DNA of 52,195 bases, taken from assembly GCA_900100595.1 (NCBI GenBank), contig FMUA01000009.1, forward strand, positions 87,261 to 139,455, written 5' to 3'. The notes beneath the pieces were generated by a model. That model searched no databases, was not told the DNA's origin, and saw nothing but the letters and a program-made list of their open reading frames with translations. The stretch comes from Ruminococcaceae bacterium P7 (GTDB taxonomy: Bacteria > Bacillota > Clostridia > Oscillospirales > Acutalibacteraceae). Every line of letters begins with the position of its first letter. The stretch's first letter is position 1. A program made the translations under genes and the position numbers. Shown piece after piece: positions 45,178 to 52,195 of the stretch.

Positions 45178-45670
45178 TTTCGTTATCTTGATTTTGCGAA
45201 GGTGTGTTCGGAGGTGCGATGTTCGGGATTTGGATCCTGAATACATAATTGTTGCTCAATACTGCCTCCGCATTGAGCGGCGCGCCTGCCACTTCGGCAA
45301 TAGCGGAGATGGAAGCCTCCAAGGCGGTCTGTGCACACAGATCCCACTGACTGTAGCGCATGGCATGCACCGAATCGGTGTAGTTTCTGTCTCTCACCTG
45401 AGGCGAATAGCAAATCTGAACCTGCGCGTTGACTTGCGTATAGCAGACGGTGATATAAATATAAAACAGTCCGCGTTCAATAATCGAGATGACGCGGTTC
45501 TCACCGCCGATTCCCTGCCAAAATCCCGCGGGAGCAGCAAAGCTGAGGGCGGATTTGAGTCCGCTTTGCTGGAGCTTCGCGCCGATTGCGTTGAAAATCA
45601 TCGAAATGTCGATTCGTTTGCACGGGTAATAGAAAGTGTAAGTATTCGTTTCGTATGTCTTAAATGTCAT
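45158..45670 (-). CDS. Hypothetical protein
   Basis: Unrecognised 170-residue protein with no signal peptide. It starts MTFKTYETNTYTFYYP and has several beta-rich stretches (RGLFYIYITVCYTQVNAQVQICY) and a Gln/Asn/Pro-rich tail. The start at 45670 follows AAAGGAGC; a longer version (45706) lacks such a site. The compact, strand-rich sequence suggests a single beta-sheet domain. It ends inside the metK terminator hairpin and lies just downstream of the tRNA-Tyr/Thr genes' terminator. Confidence 0.8.
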   Translation of the reverse strand: MTFKTYETNTYTFYYPCKRIDISMIFNAIGAKLQQSGLKSALSFAAPAGFWQGIGGENRVISIIERGLFYIYITVCYTQVNAQVQICYSPQVRDRNYTDSVHAMRYSQWDLCAQTALEASISAIAEVAGAPLNAEAVLSNNYVFRIQIPNIAPPNTPSQNQDNENQGGLE

Positions 45671-45726
45671 TTGGCTGCTCCTTTCGTTGACGGGCGCAAA
45701 TTTCAAAACCGTATTTCAAAAAAATA

Positions 45727-45763
45727 AAAACCTCTTTTGTCAACCAAGACAAGAGAGGTTTTT
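45727..45763 (-). terminator. Terminator after tRNA-Tyr
   Basis: AACCTCTTTTGTC (45729-45741) pairs with GACAAGAGAGGTT (45748-45760) with one wobble. On the minus strand it leads into a run of T (complement of AAAATAAAAA at 45721-45730). Confidence 0.82.
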
Positions 45764-45765
45764 AT

Positions 45766-45850
45766 TGGTGGGAGAAGGTGGATTCGAACCACCGAAGCAT
45801 GACGCAACAGATTTACAGTCTGCCCCCTTTGGCCACTCGGGAATTCTCCC
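45766..45850 (-). tRNA. tRNA-Tyr (GTA)
   Basis: An 85-base tRNA on the minus strand with acceptor GGGAGAA/TTCTCCC, a long variable arm as expected for tyrosine, anticodon GTA in CAGACTGTAAATCTG, T-loop GGTTCGAATCC and a genomically encoded CCA end. It is transcribed after tRNA-Thr. Confidence 0.95.
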
Positions 45851-45859
45851 ATATTAAAT

Positions 45860-45935
45860 TGGAGCTGGTGGACGGACTTGAACCCCCGACCTGCTGATTA
45901 CAAATCAGCTGCTCTACCAACTGAGCTACACCAGC
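45860..45935 (-). tRNA. tRNA-Thr (TGT)
   Basis: A 76-base tRNA on the minus strand with acceptor GCTGGTG/CACCAGC, D-arm GCTCAGTTGGTAGAGC, anticodon TGT in GCTGATTTGTAATCAGC, T-loop GGGTTCAAGTCC and an encoded CCA. It is the first gene of the tRNA-Thr/tRNA-Tyr unit. Confidence 0.95.
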
Positions 45936-45962
45936 GTGCTCTTGTTTTTCGAGTGCCTAATT

Positions 45963-45991
45963 AATATACCACAGAATCGCCCTTTTGTCAA
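45963..45991 (-). promoter_or_regulatory. Promoter for tRNA-Thr/tRNA-Tyr
   Basis: Minus-strand TTGACA (45991-45986) and TATATT (45968-45963), 17 bases apart, just upstream of tRNA-Thr. A plus-strand TTGACA (46022-46027) nearby may drive the next gene. Confidence 0.78.
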
Positions 45992-46072
45992 CACTTTTTT
46001 CAAAAAAAATTACGCATGTTTTTGACACGGTTGTTTATACTATATAATAACCAAAAACAGGAAGGTGATTGT

Positions 46073-46444
46073 ATGGCTGTCAATGCTGTTCAAAAAGAGA
46101 AGCGTTCCGCAGCACGCGGAGGCTTTTCCTTTTATCACAGGCTGGCGCTTTTGTATGTACTCAATCTGACCGACTGGCTGTGTACGAGAGTACTGCTTGC
46201 GAGCGGCTTTTTTGTGGAGGCGAATCCGCTGATGAAGTCCGTTATGGGAGGCTTTGGGACATCGGTACTCGTCAAATGCGTGCTTCCGCTCGTGATGATT
46301 CTCCTTTGCGCGTTGCTGTGCAGGCTTGCGGGCGCGGAGAAAAATAAATTCGCAAACGTGATGCTCATTGTCGGAATCATCGCCTACTCTCTCGTGAATG
46401 TCTGGCATATTTTCAATTTTGTATTGCTCTTTTCGGTGATTTAA
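46073..46444 (+). CDS. Small membrane protein, DUF5658-like
   Basis: A 123-residue protein with three hydrophobic helices and the segment LALLYVLNLTDWLCTRVLLASGFFVEANPLMK, which matches the layout of the DUF5658 family (N-x-x-D-x-x-x-T...G-x-x-E-x-N-P). The start at 46073 follows AGGAAGGTG. The function is unknown. It precedes the ABC-F gene by 40 bases and may be co-transcribed. Confidence 0.75.
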   Translation: MAVNAVQKEKRSAARGGFSFYHRLALLYVLNLTDWLCTRVLLASGFFVEANPLMKSVMGGFGTSVLVKCVLPLVMILLCALLCRLAGAEKNKFANVMLIVGIIAYSLVNVWHIFNFVLLFSVI

Positions 46445-46484
46445 GTTACAATAGAAAAGAATAACTGACAAGGGGAGTGATTGT

Positions 46485-48386
46485 GTGCCTGCATTATCAG
46501 TGCGCGGACTCGGCGTAACTTTTATTGAGCGCACGCTGTTCTCGGACGTTTCGTTCGATGTGGAGTTCCACGACAAGGTGGGCTTTATCGGTGCGAACGG
46601 CGTCGGAAAAACAACGCTGTTCCGCGTGCTCAACGGAGAGCTGGAGCCGACCGAGGGCGTGCTTGCGTTTGAAAAAAGCGTTCGCGTGGGCTACATGGAG
46701 CAGCACGCCTGCAACAATCCGCGGATGGATATTTTTCACGAGCTGCTTTCTGTCTTTGACTGGCTGAGCGAGATGGAGGACGAGATCGCGTCCCTGACCG
46801 CGGCGATTGACGCGAAAAGCGGAGACCTCGACGCGCTGGTAGAGCGTCAGACGCAGCTCATAGAGGAATATGAGGCGCAGGGCGGTCTGACCTACAAGAG
46901 CCGCACGCGTTCCGCACTGCTTGGTCTCGGCTTTTCGGAGAGCGATTTCACCATGCCCGTCGGCAGTCTGAGCGGCGGACAGCGCTCCAAGCTGAGCCTC
47001 GCGAAGCTTCTGCTTTCACGCAGCTCGCTCTTATTGCTCGACGAGCCGACCAACCATCTCGACATTCAGTCTGTCGGCTGGCTGGAGGACTTTCTGCGGG
47101 ATTTCAAGGGCGCGATGATCATTATCAGCCACGACCGCTACTTTCTCGACCACGTCACGAACAAGACCATCGAGCTGGAGCACGGCAAGGTGATGTGCTA
47201 CAAGGGCGCCTATTCGGAATTCATCCGCAAGAAGCAGGCGTACAACGAGGCGCTGAAAAATAAATACGAGAACGACATGAAGGAGATCAGGCGCATAGAG
47301 GGCATCGTGGAGCAGCAGAAGCGGTGGGGAAGAGAGCGCAACTTCATCACCGCCGCGAGCCGTCAGAAGGAAGCCGACCGCATCAAGGCGCAGCTGGTAA
47401 CGCCCGAAAGCGAGCTGGAGACCATGCGCATGCGGTTTGAGCCGAAGTTTGAAAGCGGCAACGATGTGTTGATGTGCCGCGGCTTGGAGAAGTCCTTCGG
47501 CGACAAGCACCTGTTCCGCGACGTCAACATACATATCCGCAAGGGCGAGTGCGTCTTTATTCTCGGCACGAACGGCTGCGGCAAGACGACGCTGTTCCGC
47601 ATTCTCAACGGCAAGATGCCGCAGGACAGGGGAGAGTTTGACCTCGGCACCAACGTGATGACGGGCTATTTCGATCAGATGCAGCAGAACCTCGACATGA
47701 GCAAAACGGCGATCGACGAGGTCTGGAACCGTTTCCCGAACATGACGCAGACCGAGGTGCGTTCGGCGCTTGCGTCGTTTCTGTTCAAGGGAGAGGATGT
47801 TTTTCAGCCGCTTTCAAAAATGAGCGGCGGCGAGAGAGCGCGTATTTCGCTGTTGAAGCTGATGCTGCAGGGCAGCAATTTTCTTCTTCTCGACGAGCCG
47901 ACCAACCACCTAGACGCCGCCTCACGCGAGGAGCTGGAGAAAACTCTCTCGGAATACAGCGGTACCATGCTGATCATCAGCCACGACCGCTACTTCATCA
48001 ATAAGCTCGCCGACCGTGTTTTGCTGATGACGCCCGACGGCATGCGCGAGTATCTCGGCAACTATGACTATTATCTTGAGCGCACGAAGGCGGAGCGTGA
48101 GACCGCCGCGGAGGTGCAGACGGGCGGCAAAAGGGAGAAGCCGAAGAATGAATACTTCCTCAAAAAGCAGCAGCAGAGCGAGGAGCGGAAGCGTCAGACG
48201 CGTTTGAAGAAGGCGGAAGCGGAGATCGAGCGTCTTGACGGAGAAATCGAGGCGGTACAGCAGGCGCTTTCGAGCGAGGAGGTGCTTTCCGACTATGAAA
48301 AGCTGATGGAGCTGAGCAACCGCATGGAGGAGCTGCAGTCGGAGCAGGAGCACTGGTACGAAATCTGGGAAGAATTGTCAGACTGA
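46485..48386 (+). CDS. ABC-F family ATPase
   Basis: A 633-residue cytosolic ATPase with two ABC domains and no membrane part: Walker A GANGVGKTT (36-44) and GTNGCGKTT in the second half, signatures LSGGQRSKLSLAKLLL and MSGGERARISLLKLML, Walker B LLLLDEPTNHLD twice, and the interdomain linker rich in Lys/Arg/Glu. A C-terminal coiled coil (about 555-630) resembles that of Uup/YdiF. ABC-F proteins act on the ribosomal E site; some give antibiotic resistance, but nothing here marks it as a resistance factor. The GTG start follows AGGGGAGTG. Confidence 0.93.
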   Translation: MPALSVRGLGVTFIERTLFSDVSFDVEFHDKVGFIGANGVGKTTLFRVLNGELEPTEGVLAFEKSVRVGYMEQHACNNPRMDIFHELLSVFDWLSEMEDEIASLTAAIDAKSGDLDALVERQTQLIEEYEAQGGLTYKSRTRSALLGLGFSESDFTMPVGSLSGGQRSKLSLAKLLLSRSSLLLLDEPTNHLDIQSVGWLEDFLRDFKGAMIIISHDRYFLDHVTNKTIELEHGKVMCYKGAYSEFIRKKQAYNEALKNKYENDMKEIRRIEGIVEQQKRWGRERNFITAASRQKEADRIKAQLVTPESELETMRMRFEPKFESGNDVLMCRGLEKSFGDKHLFRDVNIHIRKGECVFILGTNGCGKTTLFRILNGKMPQDRGEFDLGTNVMTGYFDQMQQNLDMSKTAIDEVWNRFPNMTQTEVRSALASFLFKGEDVFQPLSKMSGGERARISLLKLMLQGSNFLLLDEPTNHLDAASREELEKTLSEYSGTMLIISHDRYFINKLADRVLLMTPDGMREYLGNYDYYLERTKAERETAAEVQTGGKREKPKNEYFLKKQQQSEERKRQTRLKKAEAEIERLDGEIEAVQQALSSEEVLSDYEKLMELSNRMEELQSEQEHWYEIWEELSD

Positions 48387-48415
48387 TTGACGTTTCCGAA
48401 ATAATGTGTTATAAT
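48387..48415 (+). promoter_or_regulatory. Promoter for tRNA-Arg
   Basis: TTGACG (48387-48392) begins one base after the ABC-F stop codon; TATAAT (48410-48415) lies 17 bases on. The transcript leader includes a CGCGCGG/CCGCGCG hairpin before the tRNA. Confidence 0.8.
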
Positions 48416-48443
48416 AATATACGCGCGGAAAACCGCGCGGTAT

Positions 48444-48520
48444 CCGCCCGTGGCGCAGCTGGATAACGCAACGGATTCCGATTCCGGAGATCGGGGGTTC
48501 AAATCCCTTCGGGCGGGCCA
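48444..48520 (+). tRNA. tRNA-Arg (CCG)
   Basis: A 77-base tRNA with acceptor CCGCCCG/CGGGCGG, anticodon loop TTCCGAT giving anticodon CCG (codon CGG), T-loop GGTTCAAATCC and an encoded CCA. The anticodon stem ACGGA/TCCGG has one A.G mismatch at its outer pair. It is the left boundary of an AT-rich island, suggesting it serves as an integration site. Confidence 0.9.
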
Positions 48521-48522
48521 TC

Positions 48523-48571
48523 TTAGGTGAGCAATTTTGATACAATGTATTAAAGTTGCTCACCTTAGTAT
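48523..48571. repeat. Inverted repeat just after tRNA-Arg
   Basis: CTTAGGTGAGCAA and TTGCTCACCTTAG are complementary at 12 of 13 positions around a 21-base loop. There is no long T-run. It could terminate the tRNA transcript or be an integrase-related site. Confidence 0.55.
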
Positions 48572-48628
48572 TTATGCGGTTTTTTGAGGGTTCGTACTTC
48601 AAATAGCGGTCGAAATAAACACCAAACA

Positions 48629-48682
48629 GCCCTGTTTGCCGAGGATTTGGCCTCCTTGGCGAACAGGGCGTTTTCATTTTTG
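48629..48682 (+). terminator. Possible rightward hairpin terminator in the island's left flank
   Basis: GCCCTGTTTGCCGAGGA (48629-48645) is mirrored by TCCTTGGCGAACAGGGC (48653-48669) with two wobble or mismatch positions, followed by GTTTTCATTTTT. Confidence 0.6.
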
Positions 48683-48686
48683 GGTA

Positions 48687-48770
48687 TATGCGGTCGATTT
48701 AAGAGCTTATGCGGTCGGTTTGAAGGCTTATGCGGTCGATTTGCGGGTATATGCGGTCGATTAATATCCC
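48687..48770. repeat. 21-bp tandem repeat, four copies
   Basis: TATGCGGTCG recurs with an exact 21-base period at 48687, 48708, 48729 and 48750, each followed by ATTT or GTTT and a variable tail. A minus-strand frame would read heptapeptides such as NRPHKPS, but no ribosome binding site supports it. Repeats without spacers of uniform, non-repeated sequence are not CRISPR. An iteron-like protein-binding array is possible. Confidence 0.8.
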
Positions 48771-48851
48771 TTACCATTTTTTGGGGTATCCCCTTCAATC
48801 GTAACCGATATGTTAGCAAGTAGTATATATACTTTATTATTTATAATACGT

Positions 48852-50276
48852 TTACCTGTTTAATCTTTTTATCATCTGCTTCCTAGTCTCAGCATATTCC
48901 TCTCCAGTAAGGCCAAGCTGTTGGAGCCATGCCCTGAGTTTTGTCTTGTCGTCAGCTTTACTTCTAGAACAGTAGGCTGCTCGTCTTCTCAGCAGTATAG
49001 CGTAATTACATATCGCACGTACAAGATTGAGATAAGCTAGTATTTCGTCCGCGTCAGTTGTGCTATTAAACAGTCGAAATTCAATTCCTTTCCCTTGCCA
49101 ATAGCTATGTAGGTTAAGTGCGTGATAGCGCGATTCGTGATAATGCGCTAAAGTATCATGACTGGTTCCAGCATACCATTCATTTTTCAATTCTGTGATA
49201 GAAACCGCTTTTTTACTGTTAACTGCCTTAATGAAGTTGATATTTACACCTTTGCACCATCTGTTACGTCTTACCTCTGGTACATCTAAAGCTCTAAACA
49301 GCAATTCCTCTTTATTTGCCATGATATTCACAATATTTATCAAGCTGGTATCATTCCACTCAGAACAGTCGATATGAATATGCAACCCGCAACTCGTGTT
49401 GACTTTCATGCCTCTCTCCCTGAGTGCAGTAATAATTTGATGAATAGTTGGAATATCTTTGTCGCACAAAATCGGAGTAACAAGTTCAACTTTGTATATG
49501 TCTTTAGGTTTGGAACGCTTTTCAGGAATAGGTGTGATACTACTATCCCTCATTATTGTCCAGCATCTTCCTGAAATATCGTTAACTATATGCTTACAAT
49601 ATACTCCGCCAACATATCTTTTTTCAGATCCGAGTGCTTTTGCTAGTACATTTGCTGCACTCCCTCGGGCAATACCCGTAAACTCTACCTCAAGTCCAAA
49701 CTTAAAGCGCTGTCTCATATCTTTTGCTTCTTGAACCAGTTTTTTATATTCGCCACTATATAAAAATTCAAGCAAGAGGAAGATATCTAACGCAGGAAGC
49801 GTTTTACGAACTCTTTCGCCGAATGGAATGGCATTCAAGAACGAATTTAGATAATCTTTGAAATATACAGCATTTGGTTCAGAAAAGTACGTGATTCTTT
49901 CAGCAACATCAAAGTTTTTTTCTTGGTTGAACCAGTATTTTGCAGAACCCTCGCCTTGTTCTGTGTAGCACATATTGCTCAATGAAAATTCAGAACTGAA
50001 AATAAGGTTCCAGTTAAGCCCGTGTTTGGAAATGGAATTTGCACTATACACATTAGCAGTTACGGTTTTGCTAGAAAAATCAACTGCATAAGTAAATAGT
50101 GGTTTCAAAAGCTTTTTATTTACACGTGTCACTTTCCCGTTTTTCTTATCTTGCAGAAAGCTGTTACTCTCTTTATCATATTTGAGACGGATACCAGTTT
50201 CTGAATCGGCGTAAATACCTGCAGATTTGCAACGAACAGGGAAGCTTTTGCAGTAGTCAACCAACTTGGTGACCAT
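48852..50276 (-). CDS. Putative amidoligase (PF12224-type COOH-NH2 ligase)
   Basis: A 474-residue protein. Its C-terminal half matches the amidoligase fold, a glutamine-synthetase-like ATP-dependent COOH-NH2 ligase: FGLEVEF (193-199), RDSSI (243-247), VELVTPIL (263-270), CGLHIHID (296-303), RYHALNLH (383-390) and GIEFRLFN (397-404), which carry the metal- and ATP-binding Glu, His and Arg residues. The N-terminal 190 residues are unrecognised. Such enzymes are predicted to make peptide or cell-wall amide bonds and occur on mobile elements and phages. The Shine-Dalgarno is GAGGTG. It is AT-rich and lies in the tRNA-Arg island. Confidence 0.82.
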   Translation of the reverse strand: MVTKLVDYCKSFPVRCKSAGIYADSETGIRLKYDKESNSFLQDKKNGKVTRVNKKLLKPLFTYAVDFSSKTVTANVYSANSISKHGLNWNLIFSSEFSLSNMCYTEQGEGSAKYWFNQEKNFDVAERITYFSEPNAVYFKDYLNSFLNAIPFGERVRKTLPALDIFLLLEFLYSGEYKKLVQEAKDMRQRFKFGLEVEFTGIARGSAANVLAKALGSEKRYVGGVYCKHIVNDISGRCWTIMRDSSITPIPEKRSKPKDIYKVELVTPILCDKDIPTIHQIITALRERGMKVNTSCGLHIHIDCSEWNDTSLINIVNIMANKEELLFRALDVPEVRRNRWCKGVNINFIKAVNSKKAVSITELKNEWYAGTSHDTLAHYHESRYHALNLHSYWQGKGIEFRLFNSTTDADEILAYLNLVRAICNYAILLRRRAAYCSRSKADDKTKLRAWLQQLGLTGEEYAETRKQMIKRLNR

Positions 50277-50448
50277 ATTATCACCTCATTTTTACTTAAT
50301 ATTTTGTTTTGTATAGAAAACATGCAATTAACCCTCACTTAAAAAATACGAAAAATAAAATCATTATCAAAAAAATAATGAGTATTTTCGGACAAACAAC
50401 ATTTTTTTCATATATACATAAGTGAAGGATAAAAAAGGAGGTAACAAT
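50277..50448. other. AT-rich divergent intergenic region
   Basis: This gap lies between the leftward amidoligase gene and the rightward 93-residue gene and must hold both promoters. I see no consensus pair good enough to mark. An AAAGGAGGT ribosome binding site at 50434-50442 belongs to the rightward gene. Confidence 0.5.
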
Positions 50449-50730
50449 ATGAAAATTACAATATTATCTAAGGAATCAGTGCTTGAGGTTGCTCACTCAG
50501 CATTGAAAAAGGCTAACAAAAATGACTATACTGCTATTGAAAACATCTGCACCTGTATTGGAACCATTAAACGCTACTGTATAAATAAGGGCATTAGGAT
50601 AGCTATCCCTATTATGGAGCTCAGTGAATTTTATCCTTTCATTCGACAATTACTAATCAAAAACGGAGCGGAAATGATCGTCACAATGCCAAGGAACACA
50701 CCGCAATCGGCACTCACTACATCATTATGA
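50449..50730 (+). CDS. Hypothetical protein of the island
   Basis: Unrecognised 93-residue protein starting MKITILSKESVLEVAHSALKKANKND, with a helical N-terminal half and a mixed second half (MELSEFYPFIRQLLIKNGAEMIV). ATG 50449 follows a perfect AAAGGAGGT. Its last 100 bases overlap, tail to tail, the end of the opposite-strand sigma-like gene; the final residues (NTPQSALTTSL) may be read-through into foreign sequence. AT-rich. Confidence 0.65.
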   Translation: MKITILSKESVLEVAHSALKKANKNDYTAIENICTCIGTIKRYCINKGIRIAIPIMELSEFYPFIRQLLIKNGAEMIVTMPRNTPQSALTTSL

Positions 50731-51497
50731 GATATATTCGTGTCAAGGTCAGATAATTCGGCTTTAACCTCTTCGGCGTTAAGGTTATTTCTTTGTGAAA
50801 CCTGATCCACCACATACGAAAAAGCGTGGTGAAAAGTATTGTTTTGAATAAGCGCGGCGATTTCACGCGGCTTCATAAATGAGCACGCAAGGAGAATAAA
50901 CATCATTACTACTTCTTCCTTAAAATCATGAATGGAGTTGAAGAAGAACTCACGGTTGTCTTCTTTTCTCTTTCTAACAGCAGCACGCGCGAAAACCCAA
51001 TCCTCTGTGCTGCCATTAGGGTCTTCGATACGGTCAAGAAGAGAAAAATCGTCTTCATCAGCTGAAGCTTCCGAGGAATGAATATGCTTGTCCAGACTCT
51101 CAACAAGCCTGTTTTTTCTCAATTGTTCATTGAGATAATTGGTGGAAATGACCTGAATATATGCCATTTGCGCTAATACAGGGCGGTTCAGAACAAGATG
51201 AATCTTGTCTAATGTGTGAATAACCGCATCCATTACAAGTTCATCCTTGCTATACAGGCAATAAGCTTCTGTAAGAACGGCAACTCGATCTTTATTTCCT
51301 ACCTTGGTGCACTCGCCATTTTTGTTATAAAGACTTTTGCCGTTGAAGACTATTCCGATAAAAGACGTCAATGCATAGAAGAGGTTGTAGTATGACTCAT
51401 GTGCTTTTACCTCTTCCAGAGTCTTAACACCAGCCTCGTTGATTTCCTCCAGAACGGTCTTAAGCTTATGGTTGTTGTAGAAAATGTTGTTTTTCAT
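50631..51497 (-). CDS. Sigma-70-like accessory protein
   Basis: A 288-residue protein. Residues 113-168 (YIQVISTNYLNEQLRKNRLVESLD...DDFSLLDRIEDPNGSTED) resemble the region 2-to-3 joint of sigma-70 family proteins, in which a helix with LR-K-R is followed by an acidic, loop-like DPN..ED segment. A later helix pair (EEVVMMFILLACSFMKPREIAALI) could be a region-4-like helix-turn-helix. Similarity is weak and no full sigma architecture is proven. The C-terminus (about 30 residues) overlaps the rightward small gene. AT-rich; the Shine-Dalgarno is AAAGGGG. Confidence 0.5.
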   Translation of the reverse strand: MKNNIFYNNHKLKTVLEEINEAGVKTLEEVKAHESYYNLFYALTSFIGIVFNGKSLYNKNGECTKVGNKDRVAVLTEAYCLYSKDELVMDAVIHTLDKIHLVLNRPVLAQMAYIQVISTNYLNEQLRKNRLVESLDKHIHSSEASADEDDFSLLDRIEDPNGSTEDWVFARAAVRKRKEDNREFFFNSIHDFKEEVVMMFILLACSFMKPREIAALIQNNTFHHAFSYVVDQVSQRNNLNAEEVKAELSDLDTNISHNDVVSADCGVFLGIVTIISAPFLISNCRMKG

Positions 51498-51561
51498 GGT
51501 AGAACCCCTTTCAAAGAATTGTTTTGAGGGATTCCATCAAGTAAAACGTGATTTCTTACCC

Positions 51562-51583
51562 TCTGGTGTTTTTATACACCAGA
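51562..51583. repeat. 8-bp hairpin upstream of the sigma-like gene
   Basis: TCTGGTGT (51562-51569) and ACACCAGA (51576-51583) flank a TTTTAT loop in the divergent gap 51498-51665. It is placed where an operator or a 5' leader hairpin of the leftward gene would be. Confidence 0.5.
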
Positions 51584-51665
51584 AAAATAAGAACAATATT
51601 TAGTACATATTTGATTTATGTGAGAATGATATGTGAATCATTTCTAATGATAAAAGGAGCATTGT

Positions 51666-52025
51666 TTGATTATGGATAAGACTGGAAAAGTATCAAGTTC
51701 AACCTTGAATTATTATAAAACTCTATGGAAAAAACACTGCCGAGGTTATGTAAAGGATCATCCTTGGACAGATTCACAGACAAACACACGCGAAATAATT
51801 GATTATTATGTATTGCCAAATATCACTGACCTCGATAATAATACTTTAATTACTCCTTTCTCAGAAGATAATTTCCGTATATTTGTTACTAGTGGAAGCG
51901 GCTACGGCAAAACAACTCTGTTGCATATGATATTATTCGCAAATATTTTTCCTGAATTATATAATTCTAACGACAAATGCCTAAGTGAGAATTCAAAAGC
52001 TAGAATCTTCTCTTCGACGTCCTGA
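51666..52025 (+). pseudogene. Truncated P-loop NTPase
   Basis: The reading frame opens with an unrecognised helical region (LNYYKTLWKKHCRGYVKD) and then a clear Walker A, FVTSGSGYGKTTLLHMIL (73-90, GSGYGKTT at 77-84), in the style of STAND/NACHT-type signalling NTPases used in antiphage defence. It stops after 119 residues, shortly after entering foreign sequence at about 52001, so the Walker B and everything beyond are missing. Either a TTG at 51666 or ATG at 51672 is the start (AGGAG at 51655-51659). Confidence 0.7.
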
Positions 52026-52195
52026 CTGATGCTGGTCTGATTCTTTTTCAGAATCTGCGGATCGAATTCGCCTTTCCGATCGCGAGGCACTGACACCTCA
52101 ACATCTCCGAAGCTGGTGCGCAGTGTTTTGCTACTGTGGCCGTTCCGGCTGTTGTCCGTGTCCTTGTTCTTGTAGTCATACCTGCTGTAACCAAG
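52001..52195 (-). mobile_element. IS256-family transposase internal fragment at the right edge
   Basis: On the minus strand the frame entering from the window edge reads LGYSRYDYKNKDTDNSRNG and then GDVEVSVPRDRKGEFDPQI and ISQDVEEKI, which is the N-terminal third of an IS256-type DDE transposase. Similarity ends at about 52001 in mid-protein, where AT-rich P-loop sequence begins. No terminal inverted repeat is seen at the junction. The start of the transposase would lie beyond the window. Confidence 0.85.

Noticed and set aside
48565..48819. 84-residue minus-strand frame with NRPHKPS heptapeptides
   Set aside because: It is created by the 21-bp tandem repeat, crosses the hairpin at 48629-48669 and has no ribosome binding site.

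Overview
This window looks like part of the chromosome of an anaerobic, low-redox member of the Clostridia, most likely a Ruminococcus-like member of the Oscillospiraceae. That is an inference from gene content: SpmA/SpmB spore-maturation proteins, a rubredoxin, meso-diaminopimelate dehydrogenase, a SAM-I riboswitch before metK, RNase J, GdpP, MurT/GatD, and a secreted CotH-type protein followed by a type I dockerin, which is typical of cellulosome- or amylosome-forming ruminococci. Housekeeping genes are GC-rich. Two stretches (about 27.7-29.0 kb and 48.5-52.0 kb) are clearly AT-richer and look acquired.

Layout. 0.3-14 kb carries core information-processing genes: nrdR, rnhA (opposite strand), then rnjA, gdpP, rplI, dnaB, tilS, hpt, ftsH and uvrA, all rightward. 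14.0-16.3 kb is unusual: a 40-bp palindromic tandem repeat, a 12-bp purine microsatellite, a structured leader, and a membrane-anchored protein built of LPSGxT hexapeptides. 16.3-18.3 kb holds an acidic SWIM-zinc-finger protein and a purine permease whose transcript would begin with a long hairpin. 18.3-21.9 kb is a leftward block: a 53-residue rubredoxin with its own promoter, ddh, nadC and nadB. From an overlapping divergent promoter, hflX and a PAP2 phosphatase run right, followed by the SRP RNA gene, dnaX, ybaB/ebfC, recR, smpB and tmRNA. SmpB thus sits directly before its RNA partner.

27.7-29.0 kb, just downstream of tmRNA, holds TnpV and a companion small protein, remnants of a mobile element. 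29.0-31.1 kb is a secreted CotH-domain protein whose last CotH segment and dockerin are cut off by a single in-frame TAG. 31.3-36.3 kb has murT-gatD, with GatD lacking its nucleophilic cysteine, and a secreted beta-helix protein with four Ig-like (BIG2) repeats. 36.3-41.1 kb is a leftward operon with a DUF6512-like membrane protein, an rlmB-type methyltransferase, a large degenerate P-type-ATPase-like membrane protein and rpe. A gap with DnaA-box-like sequences is followed by spmB/spmA (leftward), an AbrB regulator, a phosphopantetheinyl transferase, the SAM-I riboswitch and metK. Then come an unknown protein, tRNA-Tyr and tRNA-Thr, a small membrane protein, an ABC-F ATPase and tRNA-Arg(CCG).

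From tRNA-Arg to the right edge is an AT-rich island with a putative amidoligase, two tail-to-tail overlapping genes (one sigma-like), and a P-loop NTPase that stops abruptly where an internal fragment of an IS256-family transposase is joined. The junction may be a real rearrangement or an assembly artefact at a contig end. The best candidates for undescribed biology are the pseudo-P-type ATPase, the cysteine-less GatD, the LPSGxT repeat protein with its structured leader and repeats, and the amidoligase island. All readings come from inspection only; no database search or folding program was run.
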